From Clostridia bacterium (lineage in GTDB: Bacteria > Bacillota > Clostridia > Christensenellales > Borkfalkiaceae), in assembly GCA_017505675.1 (NCBI GenBank), contig JAFVOV010000075.1:1-9204 (forward strand): DNA of 9,204 bases, given 5' to 3'. Numbering within the stretch: the stretch's first letter is position 1; each line of letters begins with the position of its first letter. The notes beneath the pieces are model-generated. The model was not told where the DNA came from. It was given only the letters and a program-made list of their open reading frames with translations, and ran no database searches. The position numbers and the translations under genes are program-made. Shown one piece after another: positions 1 through 7,252 of this stretch.

Positions 1-163
1 AAACAACTGAAAGCGCTAAAAAGAAAATTCCGCCCTCGCCAAAAAAGGATACAAATTTAAAAAAAGGTGTGAAAAACCCACCCGCTGACGTTGCCAAGCC
101 GTTAAAAGCGCTAAATATTGCGCCGTCAAACGAGTGGAAAGTTACGTTTAGCCATTCTGCCAT
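1..163 (-). CDS. PAP2-family membrane phosphatase, N-terminal part, cut by window edge
   Basis: The minus strand has an ATG at 163-161 and stays open to the window edge, giving 54 residues. The peptide starts MAEWLNVTFHSFDGAIF, continues with FFTPFFKFVSFFGEGG at about residues 30-45, and then enters a hydrophobic stretch. This pattern (short amphipathic start, a TPFF..F.S..GEGG loop, first membrane helix) is typical of the N-terminus of bacterial PAP2 phosphatases, which hydrolyse lipid phosphates such as undecaprenyl diphosphate at the membrane. The catalytic motifs lie further downstream and are outside the window, so the call rests on the N-terminus only. The start lies 9 bases after the hisK stop with no terminator between. 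A GGAG inside the last hisK codons sits 12 bases before the ATG, somewhat far. The gene probably rides on the his transcript. No role in histidine synthesis is implied. Confidence 0.68.
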   Translation of the reverse strand, partial: MAEWLNVTFHSFDGAIFSAFNGLATSAGGFFTPFFKFVSFFGEGGIFFLALSVV

Positions 164-172
164 AATACTAAA

Positions 173-928
173 TTACTCCGCCAAAAACGACCATTCGTCA
201 AACTTAAAGCCTATATTATCTTTATGGTGACTATCGCTTGACATAATTAGTTTACCGCCCTTTGATTTGATATAATCAACAAGTTTTTTAGACGGATACG
301 GCTCAAGCCTATACCCCCTTGATATTGCGCCCGTGTTGATTTCAAAAGGCTTATTATATGGTATTAACGCGTCTATTGCGTCAGTAGCCGCCTTGACGTA
401 TCTAGGGTGAGAAGTATCAAAACGAATATTGTTTTCATTAAACTTGGTGATTAAATCGAAATGCCCTATTATATCCGCGTTAGTGGCTCTTACAACGTCT
501 GCAACGTTTTTATAATAATCTTCCGCCGCCGCCAAATAATCCCCGTTAAACGCTTCCTTTACCGATTCATCAAAAATTTTAGGGCTGTGGTCTATTGCAT
601 AATATTTGCCGTCAACCTTAAAAAAATGCACCGAACCTATAACGTAATCAAAATTTTTAGGCTCGTGCGGAGAAAAATATTCCATTTCTATACCGCAAAG
701 AACCTTTATTTTATCGGCGTATTTAACTTTAAGAGTAGCCATCTCTTTAACGAATGCTTGCTCGTGTTCTAAAGATTTGCAAGAACCAGTCGGGTAAAAC
801 GATAAATACGAATGAAGAAGAAGCCCCATAGTTTCAACGCCCTTATCTATTGCGGATAAAATCATTTCTTCAGGGGTATTTTTCCCGTCGCAAAAAGTGG
901 TATGCGCGTGAAGGTCAAACTTTATCAT
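173..928 (-). CDS. hisK: Histidinol-phosphatase, PHP family (HisK type)
   Basis: This 251-residue protein belongs to the PHP metal-dependent phosphoesterase superfamily. In this context it should remove phosphate from L-histidinol phosphate (step 8). Visible metal-binding motifs are DLHAHT (H7, H9), D14, H39, GIEMEY (E81), GSVHF (H101), IGHFD (H156) and SSDSH (D232, H234), which together make up the expected trinuclear-type site. The length is usual for HisK. The ATG overlaps the hisIE stop by 4 bases (ATGA), indicating translational coupling. An AGGAG lies 11 bases upstream inside hisIE. Its place as last his gene fits the absence of a phosphatase domain in HisB of this operon. One oddity is GLLLHS around H39, where relatives usually have an acidic or polar residue just before the His. 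A related PHP phosphoesterase of other specificity cannot be excluded from sequence alone, but the location strongly favours HisK. Confidence 0.9.
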   Translation of the reverse strand: MIKFDLHAHTTFCDGKNTPEEMILSAIDKGVETMGLLLHSYLSFYPTGSCKSLEHEQAFVKEMATLKVKYADKIKVLCGIEMEYFSPHEPKNFDYVIGSVHFFKVDGKYYAIDHSPKIFDESVKEAFNGDYLAAAEDYYKNVADVVRATNADIIGHFDLITKFNENNIRFDTSHPRYVKAATDAIDALIPYNKPFEINTGAISRGYRLEPYPSKKLVDYIKSKGGKLIMSSDSHHKDNIGFKFDEWSFLAE

Positions 929-1575
929 TTAGTCATTTTCTCCTGTTTTACTTTGTGGTCTATAATATGGCGTGATGCAAGTTCGTTATGAACTTCTTCT
1001 AAAGATATGCCCATTTCGGTCATAAGCACCATAACGTGATAACAAAGGTCTGCAATTTCATAAATCGTTTCCTTTTTATCGTCTGCTTTTGCCGCAATTA
1101 TAACTTCGGTGTTTTCTTCACCGACTTTCTTTAAAATTTTATCTATACCTTTTTGGAAAAGGTAGGTGGTATAAGAGCCTTCAGGCATAAGTTCTTTTCT
1201 GCCCTTTAATAGTTCCATAAGCCCTTCAAGTGAAAAACTTTTATATTCAGGGTTTTCGTGAACGGGGTTGTGGAAACAACTTTCCGTACCCAAATGGCAA
1301 GCAGGTCCGTCTTTTTTAACTTCTACAACTAAAGCATCATAATCGCAGTCAGCCGTAACCGAAACAACGTGCTGATAATTTCCACTAGTTTCACCTTTAA
1401 GCCAAAGTTCGTTTCTTGACCTTGACCAAAAACAAGTTAGATTTTTTTCTAAAGTAATTTTCAAACTCTCTTTATTCATATACGCAAGCGTTAAAACTTT
1501 TTTGCTTACGGTATCAATAACTATTGCTGGGATAAGCCCTTTTTCATCAAATTTCAATTTTTCAATATCTAACAT
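925..1575 (-). CDS. hisIE: Bifunctional phosphoribosyl-AMP cyclohydrolase / phosphoribosyl-ATP pyrophosphohydrolase
   Basis: This is a 216-residue fusion catalysing steps 2 and 3. The N-terminal HisI domain (about 1-115) opens the purine ring of PR-AMP. It shows AYMNKESL (31-38), FWSRSRNELW (49-58), GETSGN (61-66), the metal-binding DCDYDAL (76-82), and cysteines C93 and C100 in the zinc region. The C-terminal HisE domain (about 116-210) is an all-alpha MazG-like pyrophosphohydrolase that removes PPi from PR-ATP. It shows SYTTYLF (134-140), KVGEENTEVIIAAK with E153, E154 and E157, EIADLCYH with E173 and D176, and the usual ending ELASRH. The start is well placed: AAGGAG overlaps the hisF stop and lies 9 bases before the ATG. 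The order I then E is the usual fusion order, so both domains work on successive but reversed pathway steps. The 3' end overlaps hisK by 4 bases. Confidence 0.95.
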   Translation of the reverse strand: MLDIEKLKFDEKGLIPAIVIDTVSKKVLTLAYMNKESLKITLEKNLTCFWSRSRNELWLKGETSGNYQHVVSVTADCDYDALVVEVKKDGPACHLGTESCFHNPVHENPEYKSFSLEGLMELLKGRKELMPEGSYTTYLFQKGIDKILKKVGEENTEVIIAAKADDKKETIYEIADLCYHVMVLMTEMGISLEEVHNELASRHIIDHKVKQEKMTK

Positions 1576-1588
1576 ATAATTTATCTCC

Positions 1589-2347
1589 TTATATTCTTAC
1601 GGGTATACCGCTTAAATTAAGCGTGTTTTTCAAATCTTTAATTTCTACTTCGCCAAAATGGAATATTGATGCCGCAAGCCCTGCGTCTACTTTTGATAAA
1701 GTTTTAAAAAGCGTTATAAAATCTTCTTTCTTTCCCGCGCCACCCGACGCTATGACGGGTACGGACACTATATCGCAAACTTTAGATAGCATTTCTAAAT
1801 CAAATCCGCCTTTAACGCCGTCGGTATCAATAGAGTTAAGAACTATTTCACCCGCGCCGTTATCCACACCGCGTTTTATCCACTCTAAAGCGTCCATTCC
1901 GGTATTTTCTCTACCGCCTTTAGCAAACACTTTGAACTTTCCGTCCACGCGTTTAGCGTCAACTGATAACACCACGCATTGATTGCCGTACCGCTTTGCC
2001 GCTTGATAAATAAGCGACGGATTTTTAATAGCGCCCGAATTTACGCTCACCTTATCCGCGCCACATTTAAGCACTCTATCAAAATCTTCAACGGTGTTTA
2101 TTCCACCGCCTACGGTAAGGGGTATAAATATTTTACTTGCAACTTCCCTTAATATATCGGTAAAAAGCGCTCTGCCTTCGCTTGATGCGGTAATATCGTA
2201 AAAAACAAGTTCGTCAGCGCCGTTATCGCTATAATACTTTCCAAGTTCAACGGGCGAAGAAACGTCTGATAAGCCTTCAAAATTAACGCCCTTAACAACT
2301 CTGCCGTTTTTAACGTCTAAACACGGTATTATTCTTTTAGTAATCAT
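1589..2347 (-). CDS. hisF: Imidazole glycerol phosphate synthase, cyclase subunit HisF
   Basis: This 252-residue (beta/alpha)8 barrel takes ammonia from HisH and converts PRFAR to imidazole glycerol phosphate and AICAR (step 5). It shows the diagnostic start MITKRIIPCLDVKNGRVVKG with catalytic D11. It also has LTVGGGI (77-83), where the first phosphate binds, SVDAKR with the second catalytic Asp D130, NSIDTDG (171-177), and VIASGGAG (198-205). Length is exactly typical. The ATG overlaps the hisA stop by 4 bases (ATGA). No good Shine-Dalgarno sits at close range, the nearest GAGG being about 17 bases upstream, so translation probably depends on coupling to hisA. Its partner HisH is encoded two genes upstream, with hisA between them, as in many bacterial his operons. 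Confidence 0.97.
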   Translation of the reverse strand: MITKRIIPCLDVKNGRVVKGVNFEGLSDVSSPVELGKYYSDNGADELVFYDITASSEGRALFTDILREVASKIFIPLTVGGGINTVEDFDRVLKCGADKVSVNSGAIKNPSLIYQAAKRYGNQCVVLSVDAKRVDGKFKVFAKGGRENTGMDALEWIKRGVDNGAGEIVLNSIDTDGVKGGFDLEMLSKVCDIVSVPVIASGGAGKKEDFITLFKTLSKVDAGLAASIFHFGEVEIKDLKNTLNLSGIPVRI

Positions 2348-3057
2348 TTAGTAAGTTTCACCGCCTCTAATATAGAAATTGCTCCAGTATAATACGCCTT
2401 TCCGATTATCGCGCCGTACACGCCTAAATCGTTAAGTTTTTTCACGTCTTCCATCGTTGATACTCCACCAGACGCGATTATATCTAATTTAACTTGCTCT
2501 TTTAAAGTTTTATAAAGGGCGTGGTTTGTTCCTTGCATTGCGCCGTCTTTAGAAATATCCGTGCAAATTATCGTTTTAACGCCAATATTTTCTAAATCTT
2601 TACAAAAGGAAACGCCTTCAAGTTGCGATTTCTCCGTCCAACCCTTAATAGCAACGTAACCGTCTTTAATATCTACGCCAACCGCTATTAAATCACCGTA
2701 TTCTTTTACTGCGGAAAGTAAAAACTCGCGGTCGGTTACGGCTGCCGTACCTAGAATAACGCGGTTTACGCCCGCATCTTTATAAGTTTTTATAACTTCA
2801 ATATTTCTTATGCCACCGCCAACTTCAACGAACCCACCGAACGCCTTAACAAGTTTTTTAATAGTTTCAACGTTTGGCGTTCCACCGCTTTTAGCGCCCT
2901 CAAGGTCAACCACGTGCATATATCTTGCGCCCTGATTAAAAAAATCAAGCGCTATTTCTTCGGGGTTTTCACTATAAACGGTCATAGCGTTATAATCACC
3001 TTTATAAAGCCTAACCGCTTTACCGCCGTATAAATCTATTGCGGGAAAAATTTTCAT
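2344..3057 (-). CDS. hisA: ProFAR isomerase HisA
   Basis: HisA is a (beta/alpha)8 barrel that isomerises ProFAR to PRFAR (step 4) and is a homologue of HisF. From the ATG at 3057 the protein has 237 residues and begins MKIFPAIDLYGGKAVRL, the classic HisA N-terminus with catalytic D8. Other signatures are EVGGGIR (78-84), VGVDIKDG with the second catalytic Asp D129, CTDISKDG with T166 and D167, and IASGGVS (194-200). The open frame extends 21 bases upstream to a GTG at 3078. An AAGGAG at 3069-3064 sits 6 bases before the ATG and would be inside the gene if the GTG were used, so the ATG is chosen. With this start the gene lies 10 bases after the hisH stop, and its ribosome binding site touches that stop. 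The 3' end overlaps hisF by 4 bases. Confidence 0.96.
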   Translation of the reverse strand: MKIFPAIDLYGGKAVRLYKGDYNAMTVYSENPEEIALDFFNQGARYMHVVDLEGAKSGGTPNVETIKKLVKAFGGFVEVGGGIRNIEVIKTYKDAGVNRVILGTAAVTDREFLLSAVKEYGDLIAVGVDIKDGYVAIKGWTEKSQLEGVSFCKDLENIGVKTIICTDISKDGAMQGTNHALYKTLKEQVKLDIIASGGVSTMEDVKKLNDLGVYGAIIGKAYYTGAISILEAVKLTK

Positions 3058-3063
3058 CTTTAT

Positions 3064-3069
3064 CTCCTT
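3064..3069 (-). promoter_or_regulatory. Ribosome binding site deciding the hisA start
   Basis: AAGGAG lies 6 bases upstream of the ATG at 3057 and overlaps the last two bases of the hisH stop codon. It supports the ATG and speaks against the upstream in-frame GTG at 3078, which would place this element inside the coding region. Confidence 0.85.
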
Positions 3070-3676
3070 AAATCTCACAGAACGCGCGCAAAATATTTAA
3101 CCCCACTTCACCGCTTTTTTCGGGGTGAAACTGGCAACCGTATACGTTGTTATTTTGCACCGCCGCAGTTAAATTAGCGCCGTATTCAGCGGTTGCGATA
3201 ACGCTATTTTCACAATTAGCGCCGTAAAACGAGTGTACGAAATACACGAAGTCACCGTCTTTTAAGTACTTAAAAATCGGACTTTTACCCTTAAATTTTA
3301 ACGCGTTCCAGCCTATATGCGGTACTTTATAATCTTTAGGAATAACGTCACTAATAGGGCGAATTTCACCGCTAATTAAAGAAAGCCCGTTATGTTCGCC
3401 ATACTCGTAACTCTTATCAAAAAGCAGTTGCATCCCTAAACATATACCCATAAGCGGTTTGCCTTTTTTTGCTTCTTTTATAACCGTTTCGGATAAGCCT
3501 GAAGAAAAAAGTTTTTCCGCAGCGTCACCAAACGCGCCCACACCCGGCAAAATAATTCTATCCGCTTTTTCTATAACGAACTTTTCCCCAGTTGCAACCG
3601 CATCTACGCCAATGGCTTTAAATGAACTGACAAGCGAGTAAAGATTTCCCACGCCGTAATCAACGATAGCAACCAT
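3068..3676 (-). CDS. hisH: Imidazole glycerol phosphate synthase, glutaminase subunit HisH
   Basis: This 202-residue class I glutamine amidotransferase supplies ammonia to HisF. Visible motifs are VDYGVGNL (5-12), LPGVGAFG (43-50), the nucleophile elbow GICLGMQL with C79, HIGWN (120-124), YFVHSFYG (145-152), and QFHPEKSG, which carries H184 and E186 of the catalytic triad. Length is normal and all three triad residues are present, so the subunit should be active. The start overlaps the hisB stop by one base (TAATG). Upstream only a weaker AAAGGGG is seen, which suggests coupling to hisB. The stop lies next to the hisA ribosome binding site. Confidence 0.97.
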   Translation of the reverse strand: MVAIVDYGVGNLYSLVSSFKAIGVDAVATGEKFVIEKADRIILPGVGAFGDAAEKLFSSGLSETVIKEAKKGKPLMGICLGMQLLFDKSYEYGEHNGLSLISGEIRPISDVIPKDYKVPHIGWNALKFKGKSPIFKYLKDGDFVYFVHSFYGANCENSVIATAEYGANLTAAVQNNNVYGCQFHPEKSGEVGLNILRAFCEI

Positions 3677-4263
3677 TAAAGAACCCCTTTAGTTGAAGGT
3701 ATTTCTTCCTTAAACTTTTCATCAATGCTAACCGCAACCTTTAAACTTCTTGCAAGGGATTTAAATACCCCTTCAATAATATGGTGCGCGTTAGAGCCAG
3801 CAAGTTGGCGCACGTGTAAAGTTAAGTTTGCGTTGCGGGTAAACGCTATTAAAAATTCTTCTACTAATTCAGTATCAAAATCACCAACTTTACTTGCCTT
3901 AATATCTAATTCTTTAACCAACATTCCCCTACCTGAAATATCAACGGCAGTTAAAATTAAGGCTTCATCCATAGGTAAAATAGTGCTACCGTAGCGCACG
4001 ATACCTTTTTTATCGGCAAGCGCTTTATTAAACGCCTGCCCTAAACTTATACCTATATCTTCCGTAGTGTGGTGATAATCAACTTCAACGTCACCTTTAC
4101 ACTTTACGGTAAGGTCAAATCTGCCGTGTTTAGCAAAAAGTTCTAACATATGATTTAAAAATCCACAACCAGTATCAATTTCCGATTTACCAACGCCGTC
4201 AAGGTTAATCTTTAGCGCTATATCCGTTTCGCCAGTTTTTCTTATAATTTCAGAACTTCTCAT
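3676..4263 (-). CDS. hisB: Imidazoleglycerol-phosphate dehydratase, monofunctional HisB
   Basis: This 195-residue manganese enzyme dehydrates imidazole glycerol phosphate to imidazole acetol phosphate (step 6). The metal-binding histidine motifs are complete: FLNHML with H38 followed by H45, DYHHTTED with H64, H65 and E68, and NAHHIIEG with H160, H161 and E164. STKGVL at the C-terminus is also characteristic. There is no HAD-type phosphatase domain, unlike the bifunctional enterobacterial HisB, and this matches the separate hisK at the end of the operon. The start overlaps the hisC stop by one base (TAATG), and AAAGGAG is 8 bases upstream. The protein forms a 24-mer in characterised relatives. 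Confidence 0.97.
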   Translation of the reverse strand: MRSSEIIRKTGETDIALKINLDGVGKSEIDTGCGFLNHMLELFAKHGRFDLTVKCKGDVEVDYHHTTEDIGISLGQAFNKALADKKGIVRYGSTILPMDEALILTAVDISGRGMLVKELDIKASKVGDFDTELVEEFLIAFTRNANLTLHVRQLAGSNAHHIIEGVFKSLARSLKVAVSIDEKFKEEIPSTKGVL

Positions 4264-5327
4264 TATTTAATCTCCTTTAATATCTCTTTTACCATACTGA
4301 TAAAATATTGCATTTGCTCTATGCTACCCACCGTTATACGGTTATAATCTTTGATTTCAACTTTATCAAAGTGACGAACCAACACGCCTTTTTCTTTTAG
4401 TTTTAAATAAAGTGTTTTACCGTCAATTTTGTCACTTTTTGCAAAGACGAAGTTTGCTTTTGAATCGGTTAGCGTAAAGCCTAATTTTTCAAGTTCGGTT
4501 TCGGTGTATTCTCTATTTTTAATAATTTTAGAGCAGTTATCTCTAAAATATTTATCGTCTTTAATAGCGCCAAGCCCCGCAGCCGCCGTCATTGAATTTA
4601 CGTTATAAGGGTTTGTAGAATACCTTATACGGTGCAAATCTTCTATTAAACCCTTTGAGCCAAAGCCCATACCAAGTCTTGCGCCTGCCATTGAACGTGA
4701 TTTTGAAAAAGTTTGAGTAACCAAAAGGTTATCATACTTATCTATAAGTTTAATGGCGCTTTGCCCGCCGAAGTCAACGTACGCTTCGTCAATAACAACC
4801 ACCCTTTCTTTATTTGACGAAACTATTTTTTCAATTTCATCAATAGTCAAATTTATCCCCGTTGGGGCGTTTGGGTTTGCAATGAAAACCGTTCCTTTTG
4901 CGTTAATATAATCGTTAAGAGCAACGGTAAAATCACTCTTTAACGGAATTTCAGTATAAGGCACGCCGTAAAGTTCAGCAAAAACCTTATAAAACCCGTA
5001 AGTGATATTTGGGAATATAGCGGGCGTATCTTTATCACAGTAAGCGCTAAAAGCAAAGTTTAAAACTTCGTCAGAGCCGTTGGTGAGTATTACGTTTTCC
5101 GCGCCCACCCCGTAATAATCAGCAACCGCATTAGTCAACTCTTTTAAATCGGGGTCGGGATAAAGATAAAGTTTTTTAGCGTACTCACTCGCCCCCTCAA
5201 CCGCCAAGTCCGACGGTGGGAAAGGCGATTCGTTTGTGTTTAATTTAACGTATTCACGCTCTTTTGGCTGTTCGCCCGGAACGTAAGGTGTTAAGCCCTG
5301 TAACTTTTGTGTTAAAAACTTACTCAT
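4263..5327 (-). CDS. hisC: Histidinol-phosphate aminotransferase HisC
   Basis: This fold-type I PLP enzyme transfers an amino group from glutamate to imidazole acetol phosphate (step 7). From the ATG at 5327 it has 354 residues and starts MSKFLTQKLQGLTPYVPGEQ, as usual for HisC. Motifs are LNTNESP (29-35), LTNGSDE (81-87), ANPNAPTG (150-157), DEAYVDF (180-186), and SKSRSMAGARLG, where the lysine at 209 should bind PLP and the arginine at 217 the cofactor phosphate. The frame continues 12 bases upstream to a TTG at 5339, but a GAGG at 5344-5341 lies only 1 base before that TTG and 13 before the ATG. The ATG is therefore preferred, and it sits 1 base after the hisD TAA. The 3' end overlaps hisB by one base. 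Confidence 0.95.
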   Translation of the reverse strand: MSKFLTQKLQGLTPYVPGEQPKEREYVKLNTNESPFPPSDLAVEGASEYAKKLYLYPDPDLKELTNAVADYYGVGAENVILTNGSDEVLNFAFSAYCDKDTPAIFPNITYGFYKVFAELYGVPYTEIPLKSDFTVALNDYINAKGTVFIANPNAPTGINLTIDEIEKIVSSNKERVVVIDEAYVDFGGQSAIKLIDKYDNLLVTQTFSKSRSMAGARLGMGFGSKGLIEDLHRIRYSTNPYNVNSMTAAAGLGAIKDDKYFRDNCSKIIKNREYTETELEKLGFTLTDSKANFVFAKSDKIDGKTLYLKLKEKGVLVRHFDKVEIKDYNRITVGSIEQMQYFISMVKEILKEIK

Positions 5328-5328
5328 T

Positions 5329-6603
5329 TTAATTTTCAAACCTCACAGTTGCGCTCTTTGCGTGCGCCGTAAGCCCTTCTTTTTTTGCAAAATATTCTAC
5401 CTGTTTATAAAGACCTTTAAGCGCGTTTTCAGGGTAATAAGCGTATTGCGTTTTCTTAATAAAATCGTCTACCGATAAAGGGCTTGAAAATCTTGCCGTA
5501 CCACTAGTTGGCAAAGTATGGTTCATACCCGCCATATAATCACCTAACGCTTCGGGGCAATTTCTACCCATAAACACCGAGCCTGCGTTTACAATTTTAT
5601 CAATATAATCAAACGGCTTATCTAAACACAATTCAAGATGTTCTGGCGCAATGGCGTTTGCTATTTCTATAGCCTTATCAATAGTTTCGGTTATAATAAT
5701 CTTACCGTTATCGTCTATAGACGCGCGCGCGATTTCTGCGCGGGATAAAAGCGGAATTTGCCTTTCTAATTCGTTACTTACGGCATTTGCTAAAATTTCG
5801 CTATCGGTAACTAGTACGGCAGATGCCATTTTATCGTGTTCCGCTTGCGACAATAAGTCCGCAGCAACGTGTTTGGGGTTGCTATATTTATCTGCAACGA
5901 CCATAATTTCACTTGGTCCTGCTATCATATCTATAGAAACTTTTCCGAAAACTTGGCGTTTTGCTTCCGCAACGAAAGCATTGCCCGGCCCAACTATTTT
6001 ATCTACTTTAGGTACGCTTTCCGTGCCGTAAGCAAGCGCCGCTATACCTTGCGCACCGCCTATCTTATAAATCTCGTCTACCCCCGCAACCGACGCAGCG
6101 GCAAGTATTACGGGGTTTACACCGCCATCTTTATTCGGCGGAGTGATAATAACCACTTTTTTACAGCCCGCGATTTTTGCAGGGATAGCGTCCATTAAAA
6201 CGGTTGACGGATAAGCCGCCGTACCACCCGGAACGTAAAGCCCCGCTTTTTCTATAGGAATAATTTTTTGACCTAATATTGCGCCGTCTGCGCGTTTAAT
6301 TTCAAAGCCCGAACGAATTTGCGCGGTGTGAAATTCACGGATATTTTCCGCCGCCTGCTTTAATATTTCAATAAATTCTTTATCAACGGAATTTACGGCG
6401 CTATTGATTTCTTCTTCAGTAACTTTTAAGGACTGCAATTTTACCTTATCAAACTTTTCCGAGTAAAAGTAAAGCGCTTTATCGCCGTTAGTTTTAACGT
6501 TTTCAATAATTTCCGAAACGACGGCGCTCACGTCAACCTTTGGTTCGACCACGCTGAAAATTTCTTCTCTAGAATTTTTGCCGTCTTTATAAATCTTTAT
6601 CAT
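5329..6603 (-). CDS. hisD: Histidinol dehydrogenase HisD
   Basis: This 424-residue zinc enzyme oxidises histidinol in two NAD-dependent steps to histidine (steps 9 and 10). Visible are the signature region around IAGPSEIMVVAD (227-238), SQAEHD with zinc ligands Q253 and H256, APEHLEL with catalytic E321 and H322, GDYMAGMNHTLPT with zinc ligand D355, and LTAHAKS with zinc ligand H414. These match the positions in the well-studied E. coli enzyme closely, and the length is typical. The ATG overlaps the hisG stop by one base (TGATG), with GGAG 8 bases upstream. The end is followed after 1 base by the hisC ATG. Confidence 0.97.
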   Translation of the reverse strand: MIKIYKDGKNSREEIFSVVEPKVDVSAVVSEIIENVKTNGDKALYFYSEKFDKVKLQSLKVTEEEINSAVNSVDKEFIEILKQAAENIREFHTAQIRSGFEIKRADGAILGQKIIPIEKAGLYVPGGTAAYPSTVLMDAIPAKIAGCKKVVIITPPNKDGGVNPVILAAASVAGVDEIYKIGGAQGIAALAYGTESVPKVDKIVGPGNAFVAEAKRQVFGKVSIDMIAGPSEIMVVADKYSNPKHVAADLLSQAEHDKMASAVLVTDSEILANAVSNELERQIPLLSRAEIARASIDDNGKIIITETIDKAIEIANAIAPEHLELCLDKPFDYIDKIVNAGSVFMGRNCPEALGDYMAGMNHTLPTSGTARFSSPLSVDDFIKKTQYAYYPENALKGLYKQVEYFAKKEGLTAHAKSATVRFEN

Positions 6604-7238
6604 CAGTTATTCTCCGTAAGTTTAGCAAGTTCTTCCATTATTTTTTCAACAACGGCGTTTTTAAATTTAAAGTTCGCTTTGTTCGCAATTAGCCTTGCGG
6701 AAATAGGTTGGAATTTCTCTACAACTACCAAGTTGTTTTCTTTTAGCGTTGCGCCCGTTTCAACGATATCTACTATAACGTCTGAAAGACCTAAAATAGG
6801 CGCAAGTTCAATAGAGCCGTTAAGGTGAATAATATCAATATCTCTACCAAGCGTGGAATAATACGCTTTAGCGATATTAGTAAATTTTGTTGCAACGGTG
6901 AGCGTTCTTTTTCTATCGTCGTTAAAACCCGCTTTAGCGGCAACAGCCATATCGCACTTACCTATCTTTAAATCTAAAAGTTCGTATACGTCAGGGCGGT
7001 ATTCAAGTAAAATATCTTTTCCTGCAACGCCTATATCCGCCGCGCCACGTTCAACGTAAATTGCAACGTCAGACGGTTTTACCCAAAAAAACCTTACCCC
7101 CGCTTGTTCGTTTTCAAAGATAAGTTTTCTGTTGTTTTCTTTTATTGACGGACACGGAAAGTCCGCCTTTTCAAACATATCGTAAACCTTTTCGCCAAGC
7201 CTACCTTTTGGCAAAGCGATATTAAGCATAGTTTTCAA
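6603..7238 (-). CDS. hisG: ATP phosphoribosyltransferase catalytic subunit, short form HisG
   Basis: HisG condenses ATP with PRPP (step 1, the feedback-controlled entry point). At 211 residues it is the short form, lacking the C-terminal ACT-like histidine-binding domain of long HisG, and so needs HisZ, which is encoded directly upstream. Motifs are IALPKGRLG (7-15), GAADIGVAGKD (65-75), NGSIELAPILGL (140-151), and the PRPP-binding loop DIVETGATL (157-165). The start is taken as TTG at 7238 because GGAG at 7250-7247 lies 8 bases before it. The alternative ATG at 7229 (MLNIALPKG) would be 17 bases away. If the ATG is used, the protein is three residues shorter with no loss of motif. The gene lies 14 bases after hisZ and overlaps hisD by one base. 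Confidence 0.95.
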   Translation of the reverse strand: MKTMLNIALPKGRLGEKVYDMFEKADFPCPSIKENNRKLIFENEQAGVRFFWVKPSDVAIYVERGAADIGVAGKDILLEYRPDVYELLDLKIGKCDMAVAAKAGFNDDRKRTLTVATKFTNIAKAYYSTLGRDIDIIHLNGSIELAPILGLSDVIVDIVETGATLKENNLVVVEKFQPISARLIANKANFKFKNAVVEKIMEELAKLTENN

Positions 7239-7246
7239 AGCCGATT

Positions 7247-7250
7247 CTCC
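7247..7250 (-). promoter_or_regulatory. Ribosome binding site deciding the hisG start
   Basis: GGAG within AAAAGGAG lies in the 14-base hisZ-hisG gap. Spacing is 8 bases to the TTG at 7238 and 17 bases to the in-frame ATG at 7229, so the TTG is the better-supported start. Confidence 0.7.
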
Positions 7251-7252
7251 TT

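Noticed and set aside
3..230. Open frame on the plus strand at the left edge, rich in Lys and Pro
   Set aside because: It has no start in the window, is low in complexity, and runs antisense to the hisK 3' end. The minus-strand frame over the same bases gives a recognisable PAP2-like N-terminus with normal gene spacing.
461..772. Plus-strand open frame inside hisK
   Set aside because: It is fully antisense to a conserved gene, has no ribosome binding site I can see, and no recognisable motif.
5651..6198. Two overlapping plus-strand open frames inside hisD
   Set aside because: They mirror the codon structure of hisD on the other strand. The hisD protein is complete with all zinc and catalytic residues.
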